Assembly (NCBI GenBank): GCA_014237395.1
Contig: JABZFP010000018.1
Coordinates: 1-64,000 of the forward strand
Source of the DNA: Desulfobacteraceae bacterium
GTDB taxonomy: Bacteria; Desulfobacterota; Desulfobacteria; Desulfobacterales; UBA5852
Direction: 5' to 3'
DNA: 64,000 nucleotides
Shown here: positions 35,277 through 43,596 of the stretch, one piece after another
How the letters are laid out: each line of letters begins with the position of its first letter
Position numbering within the stretch: the first letter of the stretch is position 1
Position numbers and translations under genes: made by a program
Notes under the pieces: model-generated
Seen by the model: the letters and a program-made list of their open reading frames with translations, nothing else
Told to the model about the DNA's origin: nothing
The model's database searches: none

Positions 35277-36242
35277 TCAGACCGCTATTTTCCAGCAGCG
35301 ATGGATGGTTTTCTTCTTGCTGCGGTAATCTTCCGGGATGGTCTGTGTGGTAATCTCTTCCGCATCGGCGATATCCAATCCCTCCGCGCAAAAAACAAAA
35401 TTCTGGTGGTTGGTGGAAAAAAAGAGGACGGCGCCTGGGCGCATCACCCTGATGACCCGCGCTAAGAGCCGGGGGTGATCCCGGGAGATATCGAAATCAC
35501 GGTTCCCATCCCGGTCAGTGGAATAAGACGGCGGATCCACGACCGCCAGGTCGAAGGTTTGCCCTTCCTGATGGGCTTTCGTGAGATAGGTCAAGGTGCC
35601 GGATTGGACCAGCGCGTTGCCTTCTTCCGGGATGCCGTTGAGGGTCAGGTTTTCGCGTGCCCAGTCGATGGCGGTTTGCGATCGATCCACCGATACCGTG
35701 GTCCGGGCGCCCCCCCGGGCGGCATAGCAGGAGAAGGCGCCGGTGTAGCAATAGAGATTCAGGAAGTCTTTGCCCGCCGCCATCTCGCGCACCATCTGCC
35801 GCGTATGGCGGTGATCCGCAAAGAGACCGGTATCCACGTAGTCATTGAGATTCACGTAAAACCTGAGATCGCCCTCCTTCACTGCCATTCGCTGGTCGGT
35901 GCGGGCCAATCGCTCATAGCGTTTTCCCTCCTGTTTTCCGGCCCAGCGCGTTTTCAAATGCACCTTGTCAGGAGGGACGTCCAACGCCCCTGCCACCGCC
36001 GCCCCCATTAAAGGCAGCCACTCCGGGACCGACTGTCGGCGCATGTATTCGGCGATCACCAGATGGCCGGCATACCAGTCCACCGCGGCCCGAATTTCCG
36101 GAATATCCCCGTCGTATAGGCGGAAAACATCGATATTCTGGCGGGCAAACCGCTTGTAAAGATGCTTGAACCGCTTCTTCACCCGGTTGGCCAGCATCTC
36201 GGCCTGCTGTTCAAACTTGGCAATGGTCGATTCGTCCAGCAT
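35277..36242 (-). CDS. RlmK-like class I SAM rRNA methyltransferase
   Basis: 321 residues from the ATG at 36242 (CAGGAG upstream; the frame extends to 36302). SAM-binding motif FLNLYCYTGAFSCYAARGGA, acidic end VSVDRSQ, catalytic-type VVDPPSYS and the typical DLRFYVNLNDYVDTGLFADH with RHTRQMVREMA. This is the RlmKL C-terminal half/RlmI-type family that makes m7G or m5C in 23S rRNA; the N-terminal part (VKKRFKHLYKRFARQNIDVF RLYD) matches RlmK. Specificity is not provable from this. Confidence 0.87.
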   Translation of the reverse strand: MLDESTIAKFEQQAEMLANRVKKRFKHLYKRFARQNIDVFRLYDGDIPEIRAAVDWYAGHLVIAEYMRRQSVPEWLPLMGAAVAGALDVPPDKVHLKTRWAGKQEGKRYERLARTDQRMAVKEGDLRFYVNLNDYVDTGLFADHRHTRQMVREMAAGKDFLNLYCYTGAFSCYAARGGARTTVSVDRSQTAIDWARENLTLNGIPEEGNALVQSGTLTYLTKAHQEGQTFDLAVVDPPSYSTDRDGNRDFDISRDHPRLLARVIRVMRPGAVLFFSTNHQNFVFCAEGLDIADAEEITTQTIPEDYRSKKKTIHRCWKIAV

Positions 36243-36309
36243 TAAAACTCCTGTTGGGCATTTCTCATGTTTCCTTTGAAAATGAGTGCTGATCAAGGCC
36301 ATAGAAGTG

Positions 36310-36440
36310 ATTTCAAAAATTGGATTTTGATTTCAGATCAAGGCGGATGCGGATTTCAAACCGGAGGAATACACCGGTATTTCGAGGATTTGAAATCCGC
36401 ATCCAACGCAGAGGTGGCATCAAAAGACTTTTTTGAAACA
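36310..36440. repeat. Long imperfect palindrome B
   Basis: Perfect 16-base arms GGATGCGGATTTCAAA (36345-36360) and TTTGAAATCCGCATCC (36389-36404), flanked by looser pairing (TTGGATTTTGAT... / ...ATCAAAAGAC). The core AATACACCGGTATTTCGAGG and the left part ATTGGATTTTG...ATCAAGGCG recur in palindrome C at 40.5 kb. Ends 3 bases before the stop of the TPM gene. Confidence 0.8.
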
Positions 36441-36443
36441 CTT

Positions 36444-37403
36444 CTACCAGGAGCCCGAGGCTCCTCCGCCGCCGGAACTGCCACCCCCGCCTGAAAACCC
36501 ACCGCCCCCCGAAAAGCTGCTGCCGGACGATCGCCCCCCGGATGTCAGGGTCCACCCGCCGATCGTGGCTTTTCCCTTTTGTTTAAGGTCTTTTTTGGCC
36601 TTGCCGTACCATTTGCTCTTGGAGAGAATCACCTTGGCAATGGGAAAACAGACCAGATAAATGGCCAGCAGGATAAAGGCCCCGGTCGTACCGACCACCA
36701 CGATGGGAAACATGGCCCAGAAAGGGATCAGGAAAAAATAGAGGAACCACCCCACTCCGGGCGTCACCACCCCCAGCACGGTAAACAGCCCGATAATACC
36801 GAAAATGAAGCAGCCGATCAGGATGCGTTCGATGATGCCAAGATCCGGGCCCTCGAAAAAGGCGTCCTTGGACTTCGCATCGGCAGGCGCGCTCGCTTCC
36901 GGAATCGAGGCGTCGCCACCCTGGAGTTGGGCCACAATCGCTGTTACGCCCTGCTCGACGCCGCCATCGAAATCACCGGCTTTGAAACGCGGGGTCATGA
37001 CATTGCGGATGATGCGCCCCGCCTCGAGATCGGTCAGGCGTCCCTCCAGGCCGTAGCCCACCTCGATCCGCATGCGACGGTCCTGGGGGGCGACCACGAC
37101 CAGAACGCCATTGTCCTGATCGCGCTGTCCCAGCTTCCAGGCTTCGAAAACGCGCAGGGCAAAATCCTCGATGCTCTCACCGTCCAGGGTGGTAATGGTG
37201 AGTACCGCCACCTGGGCGGTGGTACGGGCCTCATGGTCTTCCAGCAGGACAGAGAGGCGCTTGATAGCCGCCGGGCTGAGGATTTCGGCATCATCGGTGA
37301 CCCGGCCCTGCAAATAAGGAATGTCCGCCGCATAAACAATGGAACCCGCCAGTCCTATAAAAAACACCACCAGAACGAAGTGCCGTAGCCCGCGATTACA
37401 CAT
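36444..37403 (-). CDS. TPM-domain (YgcG-like) membrane protein
   Basis: 319 residues. Signal peptide ending near VYAADI; TPM domain about 30-170 (GRVTDDAEILSPAAIKRLSV; AQVAVLTITTLDGESIEDFA; GVLVVVAPQDRRMRIEVGYG LEGRLTD); two membrane helices about 205-260; a C-terminal Gly/Ser-rich tail (SGGGGFSGGGGSSGGGGASG). This is the YgcG layout; related TPM proteins act in photosystem repair or have phosphatase-like activity, the role here being unknown. Overlaps the stop of the upstream TPM gene by 8 bases (37396-37403). Confidence 0.87.
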   Translation of the reverse strand: MCNRGLRHFVLVVFFIGLAGSIVYAADIPYLQGRVTDDAEILSPAAIKRLSVLLEDHEARTTAQVAVLTITTLDGESIEDFALRVFEAWKLGQRDQDNGVLVVVAPQDRRMRIEVGYGLEGRLTDLEAGRIIRNVMTPRFKAGDFDGGVEQGVTAIVAQLQGGDASIPEASAPADAKSKDAFFEGPDLGIIERILIGCFIFGIIGLFTVLGVVTPGVGWFLYFFLIPFWAMFPIVVVGTTGAFILLAIYLVCFPIAKVILSKSKWYGKAKKDLKQKGKATIGGWTLTSGGRSSGSSFSGGGGFSGGGGSSGGGGASGSW

Positions 37404-38067
37404 CGGCGTCTCCCTTCTGCTGAATCAAGGCGTCGGGGATCCGGTCGGTGTCCGCCACGGCGGGTGCAAACCCGGCCGCTTTCAGCTGTTCTTCCAGTAC
37501 GGCCACGCCGTTGGTCAGCGCTTGCAGCCGGTTCCCTCGATTTAAATCGCCGCGCATGGCCGCAATGACAAGCTGAAGCGCCTCGGGCGACAGACGGCGA
37601 CCAACGCCGCTGTCCGGCAGGATCACCACTTGGCGCTCGAAAAGGCCCACCAGCAGCAGCATGCCGGTACGCGCCGGCACCTTGAAAATCTCACGTTCGA
37701 GAAAGACCGATTGCGCGTATTGTCGAATTTCAGCCTCAGCGCGCGGCTTATCCAGAAAGCACCGGGCCCAAGCGGGCCAGAACACCGTCAGCAGCGCCAT
37801 CACCGTTCCCGCCCCCAGAACCAGCAGGGTATGGATCAACGCGCTATAAACCGAAAGCCAGTCCGGCCGCAGCATGCTCTGGACCACGATCACGAGAGCA
37901 CCGAAGGCCACCCCTAAGGCAAAGGCTTTCCAGGGAATCTCGGGATAGTGGTCGCATTTGCCCACTACCGCCGCCACCAGTTCGATGCCGGTATTTTTTT
38001 CAAGCTGACGGATGCGTGCGTCCAAACGTCGGGTCTGGTCCTCAGAAAAATACATAGGCTTGTCCAT
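37396..38067 (-). CDS. TPM-domain membrane protein, partner of the YgcG-like protein
   Basis: 223 residues. A short TPM start (FSEDQTRRLDARIRQLEKNT, GIELVAAVVGKCDHYPEIPW) is interrupted by two or three membrane helices (about 45-105), then the rest of the TPM fold (VPARTGMLLLVGLFERQVVI, LPDSGVG) follows. This split-TPM layout is common for the gene next to ygcG-like genes. The 8-base overlap with the downstream gene implies translational coupling and probably a shared complex. Confidence 0.82.
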   Translation of the reverse strand: MDKPMYFSEDQTRRLDARIRQLEKNTGIELVAAVVGKCDHYPEIPWKAFALGVAFGALVIVVQSMLRPDWLSVYSALIHTLLVLGAGTVMALLTVFWPAWARCFLDKPRAEAEIRQYAQSVFLEREIFKVPARTGMLLLVGLFERQVVILPDSGVGRRLSPEALQLVIAAMRGDLNRGNRLQALTNGVAVLEEQLKAAGFAPAVADTDRIPDALIQQKGDADV

Positions 38068-38468
38068 GGCACATGGTTAATGCGTTGGTAGTTCACTGTG
38101 CAAGTTGCGGGCTTTTCCATTCATCCGCTTTTTATGCCGCCTTAGCCTTTGGGTCAAGTAACCCGCCGAGGCGTGGACTCCGCCCGGAATCAAGGAAATC
38201 GAGCGGCCTTGCAGCATCCTGAGAATCCCCCCCTGTTTCGCTGACGGCTTGACGTCCTTGAAAAGAGAAGACTATAATCATCCTGTCGGGTTTTCGACTG
38301 AATTACCCGATCAGGTTTTGACCGTGCAGGCTGTTTTTGATCCGACCACCACGTCCCGCACTCACCGCACATGATTCCCCGTCCTGCAGGCACATCAAAC
38401 TTTTAGCCGAGGCCTCGGCAAATGCTTGACGCCGATCCTGGGCGCACAAAGATCGGTGGAGGATGCCC

Positions 38469-38768
38469 ATGGACACGCCACTATCCGGCGGAAAATGCAA
38501 CACCACCCGGACCGTCGATCATTCCCAAACGCCCGGGGCAGAGACGGTGACGGCCCAAAACGATATCGCGGAAACCGCGCGGGATGCCGACACCCTGATG
38601 CGCACGATCATAGGATCCCTATACCTCGATCCCGACGATATTGAGCGGGATCTCAAAAAGAAAGCGCGCCCCTCTCCGGCACTCCCGGAAAAAGAGCTGA
38701 ATTTCCGCCTGGTAATCTTTGCGGTGGTGCTGGTGTTCCTGGTTTTTGCCCTCGATCTCGTTTTGTGA
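38469..38768 (+). CDS. Small protein with C-terminal membrane anchor
   Basis: 99 residues from the ATG at 38469; GGTGGAGG ends 6 bases before it, while the ATG at 38463 is too close to the ribosome site. The first 70 residues are soluble and charged (DADTLMRTIIGSLYLDPDDI ERDLKKK), the last 18-20 a single membrane helix (LVIFAVVLVFLVFALDLVL), so it is a tail-anchored-type protein. No family recognised. The gap 38068-38462 before it shows no other gene. Confidence 0.55.
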   Translation: MDTPLSGGKCNTTRTVDHSQTPGAETVTAQNDIAETARDADTLMRTIIGSLYLDPDDIERDLKKKARPSPALPEKELNFRLVIFAVVLVFLVFALDLVL

Positions 38769-38871
38769 AGCTATTGACCCTATCCGCCCGCTATAGGCGC
38801 TTTTCCGCCTGATAGAAACGCGGCGGCGACCATCGCCGGGGAAAACCGCGATTCCGCGCCTGAATCTATTA

Positions 38872-39270
38872 TCAGGATGCGTTGTCTTCGGCGTGGGGTT
38901 TGATATCGAGAATCGGTGTGCCATCGAACATGTCCAATCCCCGGACCTGGATGCGCCCGCCGGCTATCGATAGCACCGTCAGCACCGAAAACCCGATGGG
39001 GTTGGGGCGAATGGGGGAGCAAATACTGAACACCCCCCTGATCTCATCCCTGTGACGTTTTTTCTGGCGCAGATGCTCCGATCCGAAAGGCTCACTGCGA
39101 TCGAAGTGGAAGATGACAACGATGCGCTGCCCCACGCCGATATCCACCAACCCATCTTCATATTCCGGCAGGATGTCCAACGCTCCTTCCAGATCCGACA
39201 CGCTCCAGTGGCGGGGTACCTCCCGGTGCGGGTTGCGCACGTAGCCGATGGGCATGAACTTAATCGTCAC
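38872..39270 (-). CDS. trmO: TrmO/TsaA-family tRNA methyltransferase
   Basis: 132 residues; GTG start at 39270, with an ATG five codons later as an alternative. MPIGYVRNP, RSEPFGSEHLRQKKRHRDEI, GVFSICSPIRPNPIGFSVLT and GLDMFDGTPILDIKPHAE are the family signature (R-x-N-P-I-G). TrmO methylates N6-threonylcarbamoyladenosine-37 in tRNA. This short form lacks the C-terminal domain of E. coli TrmO, as in many bacterial and archaeal members. Confidence 0.88.
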   Translation of the reverse strand: MTIKFMPIGYVRNPHREVPRHWSVSDLEGALDILPEYEDGLVDIGVGQRIVVIFHFDRSEPFGSEHLRQKKRHRDEIRGVFSICSPIRPNPIGFSVLTVLSIAGGRIQVRGLDMFDGTPILDIKPHAEDNAS

Positions 39271-39346
39271 GGGTTTCTATCCTGGTTAAAGTTGGGTTTA
39301 ACAGCACGGTCGATTTGAATCGGTTTCGGAAGGCGATCTTGTGTCG

Positions 39347-40285
39347 TCAGGGCGCTGCCACCTCAAATATGGGCGTCGCCACCTCCGACGGCATGGCTTC
39401 CCAGGCGCGCCCACAGAAGCGGGCGTAGATTTCATAGCGTCCCGGCGACAGATCAGTCGGCAGTTGCCACTGGATGGCAGCCATCTGGTCGATATCGTCA
39501 AATTGGGGGCAATCCCCTTTCTTTTTTTCAGCAAAGGTTGGCGCGAAGGTGATCGCCTCGGCAATTGCCCCGTCATTCATTTTGCGACCCAAGGTGAAAG
39601 ATGGCATCACGCCGATGGGAAAGGCCGTCATCCGGATAAACCGCAGGGTCATTGTCTCCCCCGGCCGGTAGACATCGAAATCGGTCACCAAACCGATCAG
39701 CTTGTTGTCATCCGAAATGTCCGTGCCGACCCCCGACGTCTTTTCATCCCAGGAACGGGCCGGCCCAACATCCACATGGACCGTCCGGCCGTGGTAGTAA
39801 CCCGCGCCACCGAAGCCCAGGGATTTGACCGTATCCCACACCCGTTCGGAGGGCACCCCTTCCATAACGAAGTCGGCCGCCATCCCATACTGGTGCAGAC
39901 TCGCCTTGGCCGCCAACCCGCCCCGGTTCCGCACGCTGGTATTGTACGCCGGGCTGCGGTAGCCGGAGGTAATGGTCATCCTGGTTCCCGGGCGCAGGCG
40001 GTCTTCCAGGAAATCGAGAAAGGCGATCAAGCGGAGCGACAACCGGGGAAATGCGTCATCATAGGGGGCATCGAAAACGCGATAAATCGCCCTGAGGGCG
40101 CTTTCGTCGTAATCCCCGGCAGCGTTCCGGAAAGCCCCTTCGAAAGCCCGGCCGTTCTTTTCGCTGATCAGGCTCAGCTTGCCATCGCCGCTGTGGAAAA
40201 ACCGCGGCGCATCCGTTGCAACCACCGGCACCACGGTCAGCAACAGGACAGTGATCACGGCGACTAACTTTAAGAGATGTTTCAT
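39347..40285 (-). CDS. DUF882 / peptidase M15-like secreted protein
   Basis: 312 residues from an ATG at 40285 (MKHLLKLVAVITVLLLTVVP); ATGs at 40294 and 40330 are also in frame. The signal is cleaved near VVATDA. The YcbK/DUF882 metal-site pattern is complete: TITSGYRSPAYNTSVRNRGG, SLHQYGMAADFVM (His and Asp) and GRTVHVDVG (H-x-D). Relatives are zinc DD-peptidase-like proteins acting on peptidoglycan. A C-terminal beta domain of about 110 residues (DNKLIGLVTDFDVYRPGETM onward) is extra. Confidence 0.82.
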   Translation of the reverse strand: MKHLLKLVAVITVLLLTVVPVVATDAPRFFHSGDGKLSLISEKNGRAFEGAFRNAAGDYDESALRAIYRVFDAPYDDAFPRLSLRLIAFLDFLEDRLRPGTRMTITSGYRSPAYNTSVRNRGGLAAKASLHQYGMAADFVMEGVPSERVWDTVKSLGFGGAGYYHGRTVHVDVGPARSWDEKTSGVGTDISDDNKLIGLVTDFDVYRPGETMTLRFIRMTAFPIGVMPSFTLGRKMNDGAIAEAITFAPTFAEKKKGDCPQFDDIDQMAAIQWQLPTDLSPGRYEIYARFCGRAWEAMPSEVATPIFEVAAP

Positions 40286-40469
40286 TTTGTTCATCCGATG
40301 AGAATTATTCTGGCAATTAAACATTCCCAAATTGTCATTTCGGCGAAAGCTGAAATCTCTTCAAGAACCGTTGGGGTTTGACGGAGATCCCTCCCAAACT
40401 TGATCCGGGACCTACCGGGAAGACAGGCGTTTTTCTATTTAGCGGCCGATATAAAAGGGATAATTGGAA

Positions 40470-40654
40470 GTCATTGCAGGAATTGGATTTTGGCTCTCTA
40501 TCAAGGCGCGGTCGTGCTGCAATCCCTCAGAGCGGGACCTCCCGTCTGATTGATTCTTCAACGGCGAATGCCTGCAGGCGTACTCATGTACGCCGAGGAC
40601 TTGCAGCATGGCCGCAATGCGGAGAGTGGGCCAAAATCCAATTCCTGCAATGAC
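40470..40654. repeat. Long imperfect palindrome C
   Basis: Perfect 25-base terminal arms: 40470-40494 (GTCATTGCAGGAATTGGATT plus TTGGC) and 40630-40654, its exact reverse complement. Inner arms pair partly (GTGCTGCAA / TTGCAGCAT). The core GTACTCATGTACGCCGAGGA is homologous to palindrome B's TAC-CCGGTAT-TCGAGGA. It has an extra internal 60-70 bases compared with B. Confidence 0.85.
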
Positions 40655-40656
40655 GT

Positions 40657-40992
40657 CTACTTGAAGCGGGAGATCGCCTTCTTGAATCCCTCGCTGAACG
40701 CCTGCCAGGCCTTTTCGGTACCGTAGCGGACATCGTCCCAAGCGTTTTCAGCGCCATCCTTGAATTCGTCCCAGGCATTTTCACCGGCAACTTCCAGGTC
40801 GATGATTTTCTCTTTCATGTTTTTCCGCAGGCGGCCCAGTTCCTCCCATTCGTCCTCGAGCTTCTGACGCGCTTCGGTCGACATATTCCGGGTCTTGTCC
40901 TGCAGATTGCTGCGCTCGCTATTCCAACGGTCATTCAACTCCTCGTACTGCTGTTTCATTTTTTTTAGGAATTCATCCTTTGCCAGTGGCAT
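40657..40992 (-). CDS. Small coiled-coil protein, sll1863-like
   Basis: 111 residues from the ATG at 40992 (GGGAGGGC upstream). Almost entirely helical and highly charged: FLKKMKQQYEELNDRWNSER, ARQKLEDEWEELGRLRKNMK and a Trp-containing ladder NAWDEFKDGAENAWDDVRYG TEKAWQAF with an 11-residue periodicity. This resembles sll1863/apolipoprotein-like stress proteins. No signal or membrane segment. The stop lies 3 bases inside the edge of palindrome C. Confidence 0.6.
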   Translation of the reverse strand: MPLAKDEFLKKMKQQYEELNDRWNSERSNLQDKTRNMSTEARQKLEDEWEELGRLRKNMKEKIIDLEVAGENAWDEFKDGAENAWDDVRYGTEKAWQAFSEGFKKAISRFK

Positions 40993-41131
40993 CTTCAGCC
41001 CTCCCTTGCGCGTTCGGATCCACAATAAAAACGGTGACCCCAGGAAAAATGCAACCACCCTGCTCCCGGCCACCAGCCTGTAGACATAACAGTAGCCATC
41101 CCGATGGTTTCCGTAAAGGGCCCCAGGGCTG

Positions 41132-41623
41132 TTATGTCAGTTGTGTCAGGTAATCATCCCGCGTCAGCCACAGCTCTTCCATGCGGTACATGTGCCAATG
41201 GTCGTGCATCAGGATGTGGCGCGCCAGGATGTAACAGGAATAGAGCGCAAACTCGGGATGGGATCCGGTCTTCTCCCAGGTGGTGGCGCTTGCGGACGCC
41301 AGCAATTCCGTCTGTTTGGTCCGATATCGGGAGAACTGCTCCAGGGCCGCATCGATCGACATCACCTCCGGCGTGTCGGGTTCTTCATCCCCCTCACCCG
41401 GGATGTAGGGCACGAATACGGGATGCTCCTCGTCCCGGAACCGCTGCAGGCGCTCCAGCAGCATGGGCTGTACCTGGGCCAGGTGGCTGGCATGCTCGGC
41501 CGGGGTCCAGCAGGCCGCGTCCCGGCGACGGTGCAGCGCGTCGGCAGGGATGGTCTGGATAAAGGCCGACAGTATGCTGGCCGATCGCTTGAGGCCCTCC
41601 AACAGGTCCGGCATGTCTTTCAT
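41132..41623 (-). CDS. DinB-family protein
   Basis: 163 residues from the ATG at 41623 (GGGAGA upstream); the longer frame to 41809 is unsupported. Four-helix DinB pattern: FIQTIPADALHRRRDAACWT PAEHASHLAQ (first His), and HILMHDHWHMYRMEELWL near the end with a His-rich metal site. DinB/YfiT proteins are metal-dependent transferases, several using bacillithiol or similar thiols. Substrate unknown. Confidence 0.8.
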   Translation of the reverse strand: MKDMPDLLEGLKRSASILSAFIQTIPADALHRRRDAACWTPAEHASHLAQVQPMLLERLQRFRDEEHPVFVPYIPGEGDEEPDTPEVMSIDAALEQFSRYRTKQTELLASASATTWEKTGSHPEFALYSCYILARHILMHDHWHMYRMEELWLTRDDYLTQLT

Positions 41624-41697
41624 GATGGGTCTCCCAAAGGTTCGATTGTATCCATAATCCGGTAAAAGATGAACGGGGCAATCACCCTGTGGACGCG

Positions 41698-42180
41698 TCA
41701 GGACTCTGAAATCGCGTGAATTTCCGCTTCGGTCACGCGGATCAACTCGGCGGGTGTCAGTCGCATCATGGCATCGATATTTCCTCCGCCACCGTAGATG
41801 GCGTTCCACCCCATCACGGCCGGGTCCACCAGGGTGCGCAAGCGCTGATGGTGTCCAAAGGGGGGCATGCTGCCTACCACGAACCCGGTAATCTCGAAGG
41901 CCTTCTCGGCCGTGGCGAACTTGACTTTTTTTTGGCCGACTCCCAGGTGAACGGCCAGCTTTTTGCGGTCTACTCGTGAGAGACCGTTGCCGATCACCAG
42001 CAACGGACTGCCGGCAGCGATAAAAACCAGCGACTTGATGATTTGATCGGTTTGCACGCCCAGTTCCCGGGCGGCGTCGCTCACCGTGGGCGTATGCCCG
42101 TCCATCGGCAGGATGGTGGCTTCGATATGGTGGGTTTCGATAAAGTGCTGCAAGTCTTCGCTGGTAAGGGCTACTGTCAT
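41698..42180 (-). CDS. YbaK/EbsC-family aminoacyl-tRNA editing protein
   Basis: 160 residues, RBS GGAGGCGG. YbaK pattern: TPTVSDAARELGVQTDQIIK SLVF, RVDRKKLAVHLGVGQKKVKF and TGFVVGSMPPFGH. Members deacylate mischarged tRNAs such as Cys- or Ala-tRNAPro. Tandem with, and upstream of, the dinB-like gene (74 bases apart). Confidence 0.88.
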   Translation of the reverse strand: MTVALTSEDLQHFIETHHIEATILPMDGHTPTVSDAARELGVQTDQIIKSLVFIAAGSPLLVIGNGLSRVDRKKLAVHLGVGQKKVKFATAEKAFEITGFVVGSMPPFGHHQRLRTLVDPAVMGWNAIYGGGGNIDAMMRLTPAELIRVTEAEIHAISES

Positions 42181-42264
42181 GAACCGCCTCCGTGCAGTCT
42201 CACCTGATGGGCAGGGTTAACCATGCTTTTTATTATGCCAAGACACCGGGTAAAAAGCGAATAG

Positions 42265-43497
42265 CTACTGCGGGGATTCGGCCTTGCGCTTTTTGATTGT
42301 CAGGGCGGCCTTGAGACCCTTCTCCCGGATGACTTTCATCTTCAGTTTGGTTTCCGTGAGACGGAAAAACCGTTTGCCGTATTTTTTCAGGAGCCCCTTG
42401 TCGATTTCAAACCCGAGGCCCGGCCGTGTAAAGGGCTGCAGGCGACCGTTTTCATCGGGCAGGATCGGGGCGATAACGCCCTCACGAAACTCCGGTATCC
42501 AGGAGGGTTCCTCCAGAGGATACTCCAGGGGCAGTGTATTCTGGCTGTCCGCCAAAACCATGTTCCAGTTGATATAGAAACCGATGCCGTTGGTCCAGGT
42601 GTGGGGGGAGAACAGACGCCGGGTTTCGCGGCACTTGTCGATCACCTTTTTCACCTGGGCGATGCCGCCGGCGAAACAGGCGTCCGGCTGGTAGATATGA
42701 AAGCAGTCCTTTTCGAACATGATCTTGATTTCATCCCAGCCATAGTTGAGTTCGGCGCCGGAGATATTGACTTTGGAGGTCTTCTTCAGCGCGGCATTGC
42801 CGTCATAATCCCTGGAATCCAGGGGTTCCTCCAGCCACGCCATGTCGTGGTCCGCGCAGGCGTCGGCGAAGGCCCGGGCACGCTCGAGGTCCCAGGCCGG
42901 CACCCGGTCCACGATGGATACCAGCCAACCCTGATTGGCATCCACACCGAGCGTAAATCGGTCCCCCATGCCCTTGCGCACCGTGGCAATGTGCCGGATA
43001 TCGTCCGGCAGGGTATGGTTTTTCACCCGCAACTTGGCGGTTTTAAACCCCCTGGCCTGCATGGCGAGGAGTTCCTCGACCCGCCGCTCGGGATCGTGCA
43101 TTTCGCCGGTGGAGCAATACACGTCCACCGGGCGGGCCGTACCCCCCAGCAGTTCGTAAACCGGCTTGTTGATCGCCTTGCCCATGATGTCCCAGCAGGC
43201 CGGTTCGATCCAGAAATTGCGCCACCCCAGGAACCCGGCCTGCTTGAGCAGGCTCTGCACGCGATCGATGTCCGTGGGGTCCGCGCCCATGAGATAGCCC
43301 CCCAAAAGATCCCCCAGGCCCTCCCGCTCCTGTCCCATGGCCGCCCCGGCCGACCATCCTTCGATGCCGTCCTTGGTGACGAGACGAATAAGGGTAAACC
43401 GATTGTGGGTTTGCGGATAGCCGGGAATCCAGGTCGGCCAGAAGGTCTCCCGCAGGGGAACGGAAACGTGGTAGAGTTCGATAAGGCTGATTTTCAT
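42265..43497 (-). CDS. Mandelate racemase/muconate lactonizing enzyme family protein
   Basis: 410 residues, RBS GGAGCC. Enolase-superfamily capping domain about 1-125, then the barrel: Lys155/Lys159 region (KTAKLRVKN), metal ligands Asp186 (GVDANQGW), Glu223/224 (WLEEPL), Glu249 (SGAELNYG), and the catalytic His299 (SPHTW). It has the Lys plus Asp/His acid-base set of the MR subgroup, so probably a sugar-acid dehydratase or racemase. A basic C-terminal tail of about 40 residues (KKYGKRFFRLTETKLKMKVI...) is unusual. Follows the MetE-like gene by 99 bases on the same strand. Confidence 0.88.
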   Translation of the reverse strand: MKISLIELYHVSVPLRETFWPTWIPGYPQTHNRFTLIRLVTKDGIEGWSAGAAMGQEREGLGDLLGGYLMGADPTDIDRVQSLLKQAGFLGWRNFWIEPACWDIMGKAINKPVYELLGGTARPVDVYCSTGEMHDPERRVEELLAMQARGFKTAKLRVKNHTLPDDIRHIATVRKGMGDRFTLGVDANQGWLVSIVDRVPAWDLERARAFADACADHDMAWLEEPLDSRDYDGNAALKKTSKVNISGAELNYGWDEIKIMFEKDCFHIYQPDACFAGGIAQVKKVIDKCRETRRLFSPHTWTNGIGFYINWNMVLADSQNTLPLEYPLEEPSWIPEFREGVIAPILPDENGRLQPFTRPGLGFEIDKGLLKKYGKRFFRLTETKLKMKVIREKGLKAALTIKKRKAESPQ

Positions 43498-43596
43498 GGT
43501 CCTAGGCTCCTATCAGACCCTTTATTCGGGATGGGGTCGATATTCTGCCGCCAAGCCCCTGAAGGCCACTTCCTGGGACGTCTGACCATCGGGCGG

